Assembly (NCBI GenBank): GCA_946811695.1
Contig: OX328125.1
Coordinates: forward strand, 96,918,260 to 96,982,259
DNA from: Gonocerus acuteangulatus
Taxonomy: Eukaryota > Arthropoda > Insecta > Hemiptera > Coreidae
DNA: 64,000 nt
Direction: 5' to 3'
Shown here piece by piece: positions 22,426-33,841 of this stretch (within the stretch, counting starts at the first letter, position 1; every line of letters begins with the position of its first letter). Under the pieces are notes generated by a model that was not told the origin of the DNA, did no database searches, and saw nothing but the letters and a program-made list of their open reading frames with translations. The position numbers were made by a program, and so were the translations under genes.

Positions 22426-23325
22426 TTTTCCCCCTTTTTTTTTTTTTTAGTGGGCACGTAGAGTTGTGGGATTAAATTGAAATATTTTCTACATCTCTGA
22501 AATTCATCTAAACTAAGATGTTTAAATTTTGGTTACATTTGGAGTTACGGAAGTACTCTAATAAAAATTATTTTATAAGTAGATATGAAAAGTTTTCGGA
22601 TCTTTGTATATTTTCGTAAATATCTCGAAAACGGTTTGGAAATCGTGTTAAGTGGAAAGTGACCATTCGAATGTTTACTAAATTCTCTACAAAAATGGTT
22701 CAGAAGCAACTTTCGATGGGGCAATGTCAATAGAAGAAATAACCGCTTAAAAGTGTTTGATTTGTTCTGTTGTTGTGTGTGTATTGCATTTATGAGTGAA
22801 ATTAGTATTTTAGTAAAATAAGGCAAGAAAATGAGAAACTTACTGGCAAGAGTGGTTTTCTAGAGCGAGCGTTGAGATGGCGGGCTAGTCATTTCCGCTT
22901 AGGATACTGTCAGTTTCCTGTTGTGGCGCCTTAAGCTTCCTTCTCTTTAAGATTTAATTTATATTTTTAACGAAAGATCAAACACTACCAATAACTGCTT
23001 CTATTCCTTTGATGTATGTTGTGTATTTGTTTATATATGAAGACATAGTGTAATGGAATAATATACACAATGTACTCAATACATACCAAATGTAAGGTAT
23101 ACATCGCCATGAAGAGGAATGTATTAATATATGACACAATAATAATGTATTTATACACACAATGTGCAAAAGTAATTTTGTAATATTAACATTTATTGTT
23201 ATAAAGTAAATCGCTAAATGATGCGACAATAAATAAAAATAAAACAAATATTCCTTTGCTAATAGCATTCTTAGGAATAAGAACGGAACAGCGCTAAGAT
23301 GACACAGTTCCTGCGAGTCGGAATT
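22375..23325 (+). mobile_element. Rep-A tandem-like second copy
   Basis: AAGAACGGAACCGCGCTAAG at 22378 is followed by a T/C-run and then by Rep-A body (AATATCTCGAAAACGGTTTG, CAATGTCAATAGAAGAAATA). The tail block GGATACTGTCAGTTTCCTGT and CCAATAACTGCTTCTATTCC come next, and another GGAACAGCGCTAAGATGACA lies at 23285. The head hairpin is missing. Two Rep-A units thus lie in direct succession, sharing the GCGCTAAGATGACGCAG module. Confidence 0.65.
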
Positions 23326-23351
23326 TTTTTTTATTGGATTATGTTGAATAT

Positions 23352-23356
<5 letters not shown>

Positions 23357-23404
<48 letters not shown>
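23357..23404. repeat. (TA)n microsatellite at SINE 3' end
   Basis: Pure TA run abutting the 3' end of the minus-strand 5S-headed SINE. Confidence 0.9.
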
Positions 23405-23406
<2 letters not shown>

Positions 23407-23550
23407 ATGCCTGGGGTTATAGCGCCGGGCTATATGTTGACGCACTCTTTAATAATGTGGTTTTTCCTTAACGGTAGGCCACACCTGACGTTGCTTAACT
23501 TCGGTGATCCGAGAGGACTGGTGTATTCAACGTGGCTATGGCCGTTGGCC
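23405..23550 (-). mobile_element. 5S rRNA-headed SINE
   Basis: Reverse complement begins GGCCATAGCCACGTTGAATA and follows 5S rRNA through CACCGAAGTTAAGCAACGTC, then departs (GTGTGGCCTACCG). The 3' part carries CCCGGCGCTATAACCCC...TTGATA, the same tail as the 5S SINE at 44030 (CCCGGCGTTAATAGCCCAAT). RNA polymerase III promoter elements are internal. The lost 3' half of 5S shows it is not a 5S gene. Confidence 0.8.
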
Positions 23551-24381
23551 CGCAAACGTTGTTTTTTATACAATTCATGTACAACCACACCATCTCCCCG
23601 GTGGGCTCATGGATTTCTGGATACAATCTCACTAAAGGGAACCTAGCTAAAATTCACATAAGTAAATTAAAATTTAAACCATCCTTGGGATCCACCCATC
23701 TTTTCCCTAATAACATTTCATCGCGCACTTTTTGCCATAATTTCCTACATAGCTGACATTTTAACCTTCCACATTATCAAGTCTATAGATTGAAAAAAAA
23801 AATCAAGAGCAGGCCTAAATTTTTTCCTCTCTTTTGAAGAGGACTTTACGCCGGTACGATAAAAGATTTATCTTATCAAAGGAATAAAAAAGCTGACAAG
23901 CTCTAATCTCTGCTGTTGAAGGCGCTCTTTATGCTACCGACCTCTTTGATCACGTCAATCCCATTCTATAAATTACTTTTTGAAATTAGCTGCTTACAAT
24001 GTCACAACAGGGAGCAGAGAAAAATTTAAAAAAAAAATCCTATAGAAGCAGAGTAAACTGAGATCATTCCTTAGCAGAGCAACTACTAAAATACATGTAA
24101 ACAATAAAAGTTTTAATATATCTGCTAAATAAATTATTGGAATAATAAAAATAAACACCTGTAATTTAGCCAAAATAGCCGCTTTCGAAAATACCTGTTT
24201 TTAATTGATTTGAAGGGTGCATTCAACCGCGGTAGGTCATGGGGAATGTTTTTAATTACTTTCAGGTGTTTTTTAAGAGCTTCATATGAAAATAACGAAA
24301 CATTTTCTCCTTGTACCCCCCCCCCCCCCCCCCACCACCAATGAACCAATTACATAGTTCAACATTTGATCTAAAAAGAAA

Positions 24382-24856
24382 CACTTAGAGTGGTTTGGTC
24401 CTTACGGGGTTTTGGGGATCACTGATTACGATGAGCGGGTTGGTTAACCTTCATCACGTCAGATTCAAGGTCATATGAGGTTTAAATAGAGACAAAACCG
24501 TTGGAAAAACCTGAACAAATTCATTCGTATGTTTTTGAGGCCCCTGAGTCCAAATCCGTAGTTTGTTCGACCTTAGGCCTTTTCCTAGAGGTCATTTGAA
24601 GGTAAATAAGACAGAAAAAATCTGAAAAAAATGCCTTCAAAAATTGATTTTCTGGGAGGCAGTGGGAGTCAACAAACCACGTATTAGGACTCAGGGGTCT
24701 CAAAAACATACGCATTAATTTTTTCAATTTTTTTCTACGTTTATTTCTCTATTTGACCATCAAATGACCTTGAATTAAATGTGATAAAGGTTAACCAACC
24801 CGCTCGCCGTATAAGGGACCCCATAAACCCTATAAGGACCATACCGCTCCTACTGT
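24382..24856. mobile_element. Foldback element with ~190-bp inverted arms
   Basis: The left part (TGGTTTGGTCCTTACGGGGT, GCGGGTTGGTTAACCTTCAT, ATGTTTTTGAGGCCCCTGAG, GTAGTTTGTT) returns inverted on the right, with ACCCGCTCGCC, AGGGACCCCATAAACCC and CTCAGGGGTCTCAAAAACAT as complements. The arms run from about 24382 to 24575 and 24668 to 24856 with scattered mismatches. The centre of about 90 bp holds AATTGATTTTCTGGG. A run of G/C precedes it at 24320. No ORF. Non-autonomous foldback-type transposon by structure. Confidence 0.75.
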
Positions 24857-25131
24857 TTTTTTTTAAGATGAAATGTTGACCTGTCAATAATCTGACATGT
24901 TGTATAGGGATTTTTGGATCAAAATTTTTATTGTGTGGTGAGAGACAGTTCTATCATTACATACTGGTGGTGCATTGTGACTTTCATAGTAATACAAAAA
25001 ACTATTACAATCTGGTGTTACTTAATAATTTAGGCCCTGAGTAAATACCCTAAATAATTTTTCTGATTAACTAGCTCATCCATAACAAACAGTTTCTCAC
25101 TGAAATGACAAAACATGTAGCCGCCATCGTT

Positions 25132-25143
25132 ATAACACACACG

Positions 25144-25213
<70 letters not shown>

Positions 25214-25222
25214 TATATATAT
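25132..25222. repeat. (CA)n(TA)n microsatellite
   Basis: CA run followed directly by a TA run. Frames crossing it are not genes. Confidence 0.95.
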
Positions 25223-25525
25223 ATAGCTACACACCTTTATAAGATGATAATATAACAAGAAATTCCAATAGTCTGCACAATTACTGCCTGACCTACTTGC
25301 TATTTTCAAGGTAATCACCGAAATTCGCAAGTAAGCAAATTAGAAAACGAAACGGACCTTTGACCCAATTAATAACTCAACCATCGGCTCCTTGTTAAAT
25401 CATTCTCTGGAAATTCTAATAAATTACAATCAATGTAAGATGTAATGTAACCAATAAGATTTCAAATTGTTACTTTATACATGATTGTACTTAATTTCTC
25501 ATCGGTTTAGAAAAAGTAATAATAA

Positions 25526-27667
25526 ACATTATTTTTCAAAACTGTATTTATTCCTCCAAAAAATATTCAGTATTTTATATTATTCCGGTTTATCGAAAGA
25601 AATAATTTTCTATCCGGTTTTCAATGTGGCTTCAAAAAAAATCATTCTACAATGGATCACATCTTAAGACTGGAGAGTGAAATATTAAATGTATTTATAA
25701 ATAGAGAATGTGTACTGGCCGTTTCGTTTGACATTCAGAAAGCATTCGACTGCGTTTGGCGATGGTCTATAATCTCTGAAATGGTGAAATGGGGATTGCA
25801 AGGGAAAATTCTTAAAGTTATATCAGAATTTCTTTCTGAACGACGATTCCGGGTTAGGACAGATGATAATGTTTCAGACACCTTTACCCAAAAAAATGGT
25901 GTTCCTCAAGGATGTGTGCTGAGCACGACACTCTTCAAAGTAGGAATTGATTCTATCCGAGATGAGATGCCTCCAGACATATCCTACTGTCTTTATGTAG
26001 ATGATCTCCTTATTTTTAAAAAATCACAAGCACTCAGGGAGGATGAAATGTCCATACAAAATTACATAAATCACCTGGAATATTGGAGCGACAAACACGG
26101 TCTCATTCTGTCGAGAGAAAAATCCCAATGTATCCTATTTACAAGGAAAAAACTCCAACCTGTTCCACAAGTGACGCCCAATTCACAACTTATAACACAC
26201 ACCACTACACTCAAATTTCTTGGTCTGATATTCGATAATCGGTTGACATGGATCCCACATTTAAAAAATACTGTTCTGAAATGTAAAAAAATCCTAAATT
26301 TGTTGAGGGTCATCAGTTGCACAAAGTGGGGAGCAGATCGGAAAACAATGCTCCAATTTTATCGAACTTTCACAAGATCCATTATCGATTATGGAAGTGT
26401 TGCCTACGCATCAGCCAGACCAAGCGCACTCAAAATGTTAAACACTATCCACAACACTGGCCTTCGCCTCTCTCTTGGAGCTTTCAGGAGTAGCCCTGTG
26501 GTAAGCCTGTATGCTGAGTCCGGCGAACCTCCTCTGGAGTACCGCCGTAAAATTCTCCTTATAACTCAAATGCATAAATCCAGAGCCATGTGTGACTCCG
26601 AATGCCTTCATATGAGTATCGATAATCCTTACTACGACTTTTACAGAACCAAACTCCAAGCCCAGAGACCTTTCAGTGTAAGATATAGAGAACTGGATAA
26701 TATTTCACAATTCGACGAAAAGGAGATACTGACATTTGGCACAACCCCTTGCCTTCCTTGGTTATTAAACAGTTATAATGTGGACATTACCCTTTCGAAA
26801 TTTAATAAATTAAGCCCAACATCAAAATTAATTTATAAGGATATGTTTAAGACTTTCACTATCCAAAACAGCCAGAAACTCTCTATCTTCACTGATGGGT
26901 CGAAGTCCGATAAAGGTGTGGGAGCAGCAGCTGTTATAGAAGAACAAATAATAACTAAAAAATTAAATGATGACTGGAGTTGGTTTACAGCTGAGCTCTA
27001 CGGCATACTTATTGGCTTGGAGAACATACCGACTTCCGACCGACGAGACATTGTTATTTATACTGACTCACTGAGTTCACTTCAAGCACTACAGGACAAA
27101 TACACATATCATCCTTTACTTTCAAAAATACTTAAGACAATACACTCTCTACACAAACATGTAACATTGTACTGGCTACCTGGTCATGAAGGACTAGGGA
27201 AAAATCCGATTGCTGACACCCACGCAAAAATAGCTGCAGAACGGACAGACATAGATAACGGACCAATTCCACATGAAGACATGAACAGATCTGTGAAGAC
27301 ATTTATTTTGGAAAACTGGGAACACTCTTGGACGATATTTACGGACAACAAATTACGGACTATAAAACATACGGTCGAAGACTGGCCATCCAGTTATCGA
27401 GCCAATAGAAGGGAGGAGGTTGTATTGGCTCGACTTAGGATTGGCCATTCAAGACTTACTCACAAATACTTAATGACAAGACAAGAGAGACCATCGTGTG
27501 AAATTTGTAATTCAGACTTAACAATAAAACATATTCTAACAGACTGCATTAGACGACATGACTTAACCATACCTCACAACATGTGTGAACTTCTCGCTGA
27601 AGGCAGCCAGTACATAGACAGTATCTTAACATATCTACAAAGTACTGGATTATATGATCTCATATGA
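25526..27667 (+). CDS. RT-RNase H polyprotein of a 5'-truncated non-LTR retrotransposon
   Basis: One uninterrupted frame, open from 25526. The first Met at 25652 is internal, because upstream codons give FIERNNFLSGFQCGFKKNHS, a standard RT block. Counting from that Met (671 residues), RT motifs are FDIQKAFD 26-33, NGVPQG 82-87 and YVDD 115-118. RNase H carries D415 (TDGS), E448 (AELYG), D472 (TDS), H512 (GHEG) and D522 (AD). A CX2CX7HX4C knuckle (C616, C619, H627, C632) ends the protein. The domain order RT, RNase H, zinc knuckle and the motif style fit the Jockey/R1/I-like group. The endonuclease, ORF1 and first RT blocks are missing. The intact frame with all catalytic residues suggests a fairly young insertion, 5'-truncated and so not autonomous. 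Confidence 0.93.
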   Translation, partial: TLFFKTVFIPPKNIQYFILFRFIERNNFLSGFQCGFKKNHSTMDHILRLESEILNVFINRECVLAVSFDIQKAFDCVWRWSIISEMVKWGLQGKILKVISEFLSERRFRVRTDDNVSDTFTQKNGVPQGCVLSTTLFKVGIDSIRDEMPPDISYCLYVDDLLIFKKSQALREDEMSIQNYINHLEYWSDKHGLILSREKSQCILFTRKKLQPVPQVTPNSQLITHTTTLKFLGLIFDNRLTWIPHLKNTVLKCKKILNLLRVISCTKWGADRKTMLQFYRTFTRSIIDYGSVAYASARPSALKMLNTIHNTGLRLSLGAFRSSPVVSLYAESGEPPLEYRRKILLITQMHKSRAMCDSECLHMSIDNPYYDFYRTKLQAQRPFSVRYRELDNISQFDEKEILTFGTTPCLPWLLNSYNVDITLSKFNKLSPTSKLIYKDMFKTFTIQNSQKLSIFTDGSKSDKGVGAAAVIEEQIITKKLNDDWSWFTAELYGILIGLENIPTSDRRDIVIYTDSLSSLQALQDKYTYHPLLSKILKTIHSLHKHVTLYWLPGHEGLGKNPIADTHAKIAAERTDIDNGPIPHEDMNRSVKTFILENWEHSWTIFTDNKLRTIKHTVEDWPSSYRANRREEVVLARLRIGHSRLTHKYLMTRQERPSCEICNSDLTIKHILTDCIRRHDLTIPHNMCELLAEGSQYIDSILTYLQSTGLYDLI

Positions 27668-27905
27668 AGGTCCCAAAGACAGAATAATTTAACTGCATTC
27701 TTATCCCATGAATAAGTTCATACTCAGAATAGTTTACAGTTAAAATTTCTTTTACTAATTTGAATTCTTATAGTAACAACTTTATTTGAAATAAATGAAT
27801 TCTGTATTAAAATATGAATATTTACAATAACATCCTGATTTCTTAGAAGACTTCCTTCGGTGTGCTTATCGTCCACAATACGAAGCACTTAAAATAAATA
27901 AATAA
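27668..27905 (+). mobile_element. 3' UTR, terminal hairpin and tail of the LINE
   Basis: The non-coding end runs to a hairpin at 27862-27888 (GTGCTT...AAGCAC around TATCGTCCACAATACG), then AAAATAAATAAATAAATA. The hairpin plus AAATA tail recurs in other LINE ends of the window. Confidence 0.8.
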
Positions 27906-27909
27906 ATAT

Positions 27910-28125
27910 TATTCTTTAACTATTCCTATAGTAGAGATATGAATTATTAAAAAAGAATTTTAAGTAAATATGTTTAAGTTGGTTTTGATGAGCTTTTGAA
28001 AAGAAAAATGAATAATACTAGGTACCTTAGTTAGTTGAACAAGTTTTTTTTAACATAAATATGCTTTAGCGATGACTAAACTGATAAAAAGCTTTGCATA
28101 AAAGTGCCCGCTGGCGTTCGCGCAA
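27910..28125. other. No recognised feature
   Basis: AT-rich spacer with no frame or repeat I can support. The same is true of 28165-29160 apart from a CA run at 28575-28602. Confidence 0.6.
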
Positions 28126-28159
28126 GCGCGGTGGCCATGTACGAACATAGCCACCGCGC
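28126..28159. other. GC-rich hairpin, 15-bp arms
   Basis: GCGCGGTGGCCATGT and ACATAGCCACCGCGC (one mismatch) enclose a 4-nt ACGA loop. It stands in a short GC-rich island in AT-rich DNA. No T-run follows, and no protein frame is present. Role unknown. Confidence 0.7.
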
Positions 28160-28578
28160 ATGCACCTATGTGATTACATATGTTTGTCGGGCGGACCTAA
28201 AGTATATTTATGTCCCTGAATTTGAGCAGAAGGCTCAAAACGAATTTTTCACATTTGTACTAAGGGTTTTTTTTTAATCTGATAAATGACATTCATGTCT
28301 TGATATTAAGTCTTTTTTACCTGAAACAATTCCTAAAGATTGATTATTAAAATATATAGTGAAATATTTCATGAATAATAATTTCCCAAACTCTCAGCAA
28401 TTTGTACATTGCTTTAATCATATGCTAATTAAACTATGCAATAGTTACTAATTCATATTGCTTTCTTAATAATAAAGTGTTATTTTTTTTCTTATTGTGC
28501 TTCGACTGCATTAAAGTGTTATTAATATACTTACTATTATTTATTCAAATTTCATTATTATAGTTCCTATTATACACG

Positions 28579-28609
<31 letters not shown>

Positions 28610-29162
28610 GTATAAAAACGTTTCTGAAAGATGACCCAATATATATTTCTTTGATTTATAATCTTATCTAATCTTAGAAAATGACCGGAAAACATGTTTT
28701 GAAGCAGAAAAATGGAAACGGAGAGATAGATATGGGAATATAGAGAATAGCTCATCACGTGTGTTTATTCTTTTGAATAAGCCTGCAATGTCTTTAGAAT
28801 AATAATGGCACGTGACCATTGCAAGGAAACAAAACATTATATTCAATAGCAGCCATTCGATTGGAAGATGAAAATCACGTTTTATTTATTTGCTTATTTC
28901 ATGGAGCACCTCAATAAAGGTAATCAGCTCTTTCATTTTTCAAGAAACGCTCCCGTGTAAAACCCTTATAGGTAAAAAATCAAAAAAAAATCAAATGTTT
29001 CCAGGATAAGCGTTGAGATCAATATACCATTTAAAGCTTTAAATTACAATATTATAATAAAAAACTGTATGAATTGGTGTAACAGTTTTAATACTTTTTC
29101 TTAATATTTCAATTGTATAATACATGTTGGTGGGTTTCAAATAGTGTTTTATGGAGTGTATA

Positions 29163-29793
29163 TCGTCCCTACCATGTCAAACTATCGAATATGAAAAATC
29201 TTGTTTTTAAGATTTGATACTTAACTCTTACGGCTTGCGGCGAATTGCCGAAACTCTGGCCTCTTTAGAATAGCCGGAGATGTCTTAAGTAAAGTATCGA
29301 ATATGATCATTTTTCAATATATTACTTCGACAATGTATCGAATATGTTCGTTTGCTAGTTTGCTCCTAATCGTTATACTTATGAGACTGTGGTAAACTTA
29401 CGAAAATGGTTTATTCGTTCATTTGATTTGTAGATATCACAAGTAGTACAATGCATAATGTCGAATGCGGCACATTCGTTAGTTTGAACAGATAGTCAAT
29501 CGGTATCAGCAAACTATCGAAAATACCACATGCAACAATTTGAATCGGCGGTCCAAGAAAAATCACTTATTAGAACCAAGATGCAAACTCACGAATATGA
29601 TTTTTTGGTAATTAAAAAAACAGTAATAAGGTTGTTCATAATTTTACCTTAAAATGATTAGCAATAAATATACAAAAAAATATGTAAAATTGTTCTGTTG
29701 TAAAGGCGCTGATTTTGGAATTACTATTAATGCTTTATCTTACTCTCTTGAAAAGAACCGATTTTCATATTCGATACTTTGACATGGAAGATA
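29163..29793. mobile_element. Longer, diverged copy of the TCGTCCCTACC MITE
   Basis: Left end TCGTCCCTACCATGTCAAAC, TATCGAATATG; right end ATTCGATACTTTGACATGGA as the inverted partner, with the outermost bases eroded. Internal blocks (CGAATATGTTCGTTTGCTAG, AGTATCGAATA) match 40614-40868, but the interior is more than twice as long. Confidence 0.7.
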
Positions 29794-29996
29794 TGATCTA
29801 CGATTAGGCCTGTTTTAAATTCAGGGAGTGTAGCTATTTGCATCTTGTGGTAAATGAGACATATGAGGCCAATCAATAACGGTGTTAGCTCCTGAAAGGT
29901 ATTTAATTACAGCTCTATACCCTCGAAGCAAGATACTGCATCGCTGTCTTATGGGACATTAGATTCTGTACATTCTGTAAAAAGGAAGGAGGTGAG

Positions 29997-30702
<706 letters not shown>

Positions 30703-31018
30703 TCTACAGCTAATCCCCTAATAAGCGAATCCGTTTTCCCTGACAAATACTCCTGTAGTATCAACCCTAACTTTCTATAGAGGAATCGGAAGATAATTAT
30801 TTGTCTTCTCTAATCTATTGCCTCTCACTTATCTACTTTTCACAGCAGCTTTGACAGAATAGCAACGAATCTCCAACTATTTAAAAAAAAAAAAAAAAAT
30901 GGTTTAGAGAACAGCTTTGATAGTTGAAAGATAGTTAAAAAAGAGAGGCAGAAATAAAGAGGTAGATGGACTGACAGAGAGAGTCACTGAGTGAGGGGGC
31001 GAGAGAGAGAGGGGGGGG

Positions 31019-31061
<43 letters not shown>

Positions 31062-31389
31062 ACCGATCTGGCCGTTTCAATGGTATGCAGAGAGTTGAGA
31101 AACTAAACAGGGATTTTGCAGAAGTGTTGATAATGGAATGAAAAGCTTTCATTGTAGGTTTATCTGATGAGAGATTTATCCCAGCTTGGTTGAGTGGGTG
31201 CAAGTTTAATTCTACCCAACATCAAACAGGCACGTTTATATATTTAGATACTTCAGCGGATGACCAGCATGCTTAGCAAACTTTATTCTTGTAACTAGTT
31301 TGAAACATTAATAGCAAATATTTAATAATTACTGAAAAGATATGTCATTTATATTTGAATACACTTAATTCTATATAATTAACGTCTTT

Positions 31390-31558
31390 TGGAGTCACGT
31401 GGTCTAGTGGCTAGCGCATTAGATTCATAAGCAGGAGATGGTGGGGTCGATTCCCAACGGCGCACAGTGTATCGTTTCACGACTCTAGCTGGACAAAATT
31501 ATTTGTCGTGCATTTTACATCTGTATCGACCAATCAAGTCACGTAATTCTAAAATAAA
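31390..31558 (+). mobile_element. tRNA-headed SINE, old copy
   Basis: GGAGTCACGTGGTCTAGTGG, CTAGCGCATTAGATTCATAA, box B GGGTCGATTCCCAAC, then a diverged body (CACGACTCTAGCTGGACAAA) ending AAAATAAAACG. The head matches the SINEs at 7828 and 17040; the tail is eroded. Confidence 0.7.
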
Positions 31559-31927
31559 ACGATTTTATTAATTAAAAATTGAATCAAAGAGGATTTCCAG
31601 AAGAATAAGAGGAAAACTTAAAAACGAAAGTATATCTTCATTTGAAACGAAAAACAATTTCTACTCAATCTACTTAATAATATAATAAACTAATACTTTT
31701 AAATTCCATTTAGAAGAAGCAGCTACTGGGCATTCATTTATCTTTCTAATTGGCTCAGCAATGTTTCGTTTCTGTTCTGCGCGTGTTGCTACTTCTGAAG
31801 CAGTCACCAACTCAGCAACACTGCGTGATTGAACGACATCCTTTGTTTTATACGATGCCTTGTCAAGTTTTTCCGCGGTCTTTCTACTTTAGTGGGACCT
31901 TGAAAAGATGTGGAAGGTCGCGGCGCA

Positions 31928-32162
31928 GTCATGGGCGTATATACAAAATAATTTCGGCAGGGGCTGGGAGAATTTTAGGGGTTTGGAATAAAAACAATCT
32001 AGAACTTGGAATAGTTAGTCAATTTAAATGCTATTACACCCAAAAGAAATTATTTTTCTGAACTAAGTGGTCTTATTTAAATTATTTTTATGACACAGTT
32101 TTACCGATTTCTCGGGGGGGGGGGGGGGGAGGCTGCAGCCCCTCTCCTTATGTACGTCTATA
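31928..32162. mobile_element. G-run MITE, copy 1
   Basis: ATGGGCGTATATACAAAATA at the left, TATGTACGTCTATAG at the right, with AATAATTTCGGCAGGGGCTG, a CTATTACACCC block, GAACTAAGTG.TCTTATTTAA, a G-run and GGCTGCAGCCCCT between. Same layout as 53857-54117 and 54329-54597. Inverted termini (ATGGGCGTATATA) are clearest in the third copy. Non-coding. Confidence 0.7.
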
Positions 32163-32164
32163 GC

Positions 32165-32395
32165 ACAGTACGTTGAATCTCGAGGTTTATCTCTTCATCC
32201 AACCAATTCTTGTTATTTGTCAAAAAAAACAAAAAACGCTGCTTTGATTTTCCCGCAGAAATTTTGGAGGCATAGTTAGCCTACCACAGTTTGATTTTCC
32301 TATCAGAGTCGCTGTTAAGGTTTTCCAAATTAAATTTGGATGAAAGGAACTTAAAGAAGAAAGAGTGTTTATCTTCCGTTGGGTGCTTCAACCAT

Positions 32396-32405
<10 letters not shown>
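32165..32405. other. No recognised feature upstream of a poly-A run
   Basis: No frame or known repeat. It may be the body of whatever retroposed sequence left the poly-A stretch that follows. Confidence 0.4.

Positions 32406-32458
<53 letters not shown>
32406..32458. repeat. Long poly-A tract
   Basis: Over 50 consecutive A. Either a recent retroposon tail or an expanded homopolymer. The sequence from 32460 to 32970 shows nothing recognisable. Confidence 0.9.
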
Positions 32459-32461
<3 letters not shown>

Positions 32462-32969
32462 TCGAAATAAAGCACTCTAAAATTTAAAAAAATATGTTGT
32501 ACTCAAGTGTGCTGGCTGAAACACATCTTATCATAAATGGGAAGGGTGTAGCTATAATATATAAAACAATTAGCCCGTGTACAAGTCATTACTATCCCTT
32601 TAAAGTTATGAAACAAGGAAAGAATCATCCGTTCATCTTAAAAACTTTTTTTAATATTGTTTGCTTATTGTTTAAAAATCAGCACTTACCAGCATAAATA
32701 ATATCCATCTCCAACAATTAATTAATATAAAATTTGGAAGACTTGGATTTGTGTGTTTGAAATGATCTCTGGAATTCAACTGATTTATTCAAATTTGATA
32801 CGGATTCATATCTTTGTACATCATTACTCAAAAGGAGGACTCTTTCAGACGTAAACAAATACTATAGTGCAATGTTTTGGTGTATTGTTTACATCATTCC
32901 AATACCAAATTTTAGAATTTTGTCTGAAAATGAATTTTGTCCACCTAGTTAGCACAATCGAAACACTGT

Positions 32970-33082
32970 GCGGCGGCAGGAATGTTCTCATATCATGGCT
33001 CGTTGGGAAAATTCCTCGCTGCACCCTGGATGTCGGCGCTAATGGCCTAGATGTTGAAGCGCCGTAGAAAAAGAAAAAAAAT
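32970..33082 (+). mobile_element. tRNA-headed SINE, 3' part only
   Basis: GGCAGGAATGTTCTCATATC, TGGCTCGTTGGGAAAATTCC, CGCTGCACCCTGGATGTCGG, CGCTAATGGCCTAGATGTTG, AAGCGCCGTAGAAAAAG. The tRNA-like head is absent, so it is 5'-truncated. No feature is recognised from 33085 to 33841. Confidence 0.85.
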
Positions 33083-33841
33083 TAACGTCTTCGAACGTTA
33101 GAAAAGTAACATTAAGAATACATATCTATTATTAAAAAGATAAGAGACTCGGTGTGTTGTGTTTTAGATAGGCAGCCGAAGAAGTGCTAATAAAACGCTA
33201 TCATCCGTGTAAATTAAGCTGTAAATGTACTCAGAGGAATAGATTTGAATCCTTTCGGCGACGATAAGCATCAGCACTTACTCATGCCTATCCTAAGGTG
33301 ATAACGATATCAATAAATGTTTATCAAAACATCAAAATCGAGGCCACCAGACCTCATAATCTCGAAGATAGTAAAGACAAGTAGACCCTAACCAATCCTG
33401 AAGTAGTGGGGGACGCATTTTTCAAGAAAATCCAAAAATGTTTTCCTCGCAAAATGAAAATTCCTGGACCTCAATATGGATCATTTCAGTAAAGCATTAT
33501 AGGCTTTCCAACTATAAAAGCTAAATTTTACTTAAGGGTATTTTGTGAGCCAGAGACTATGAAATCACATTGGGTCAAAGAAGTAACAAGCCGTCATTCT
33601 TCTATAAAATGAAAAGAAATTCCCTAAAGGCCTGGATTGCTTTAAATCTCATATATCATATAAAAGTTTCTTTTCGAGAGAAAAATTGACTTTAATATGA
33701 CTGTTTCAGTTCGTAAAACCAAAAGTTAGGACGGAAAAGTAATAGGAAAAAACCTACGTCAGTTTTCATTGTATTTCATCAACAATTCTTGACAGAAAGA
33801 AAGGCAAGTCTTCTGTAGACATTGAGGGGATTTTTGTAATC

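Noticed and set aside
26071..26659. Minus-strand ORFs within the large LINE gene
   Set aside because: Antisense shadows of the RT-RNase H frame, without motifs.
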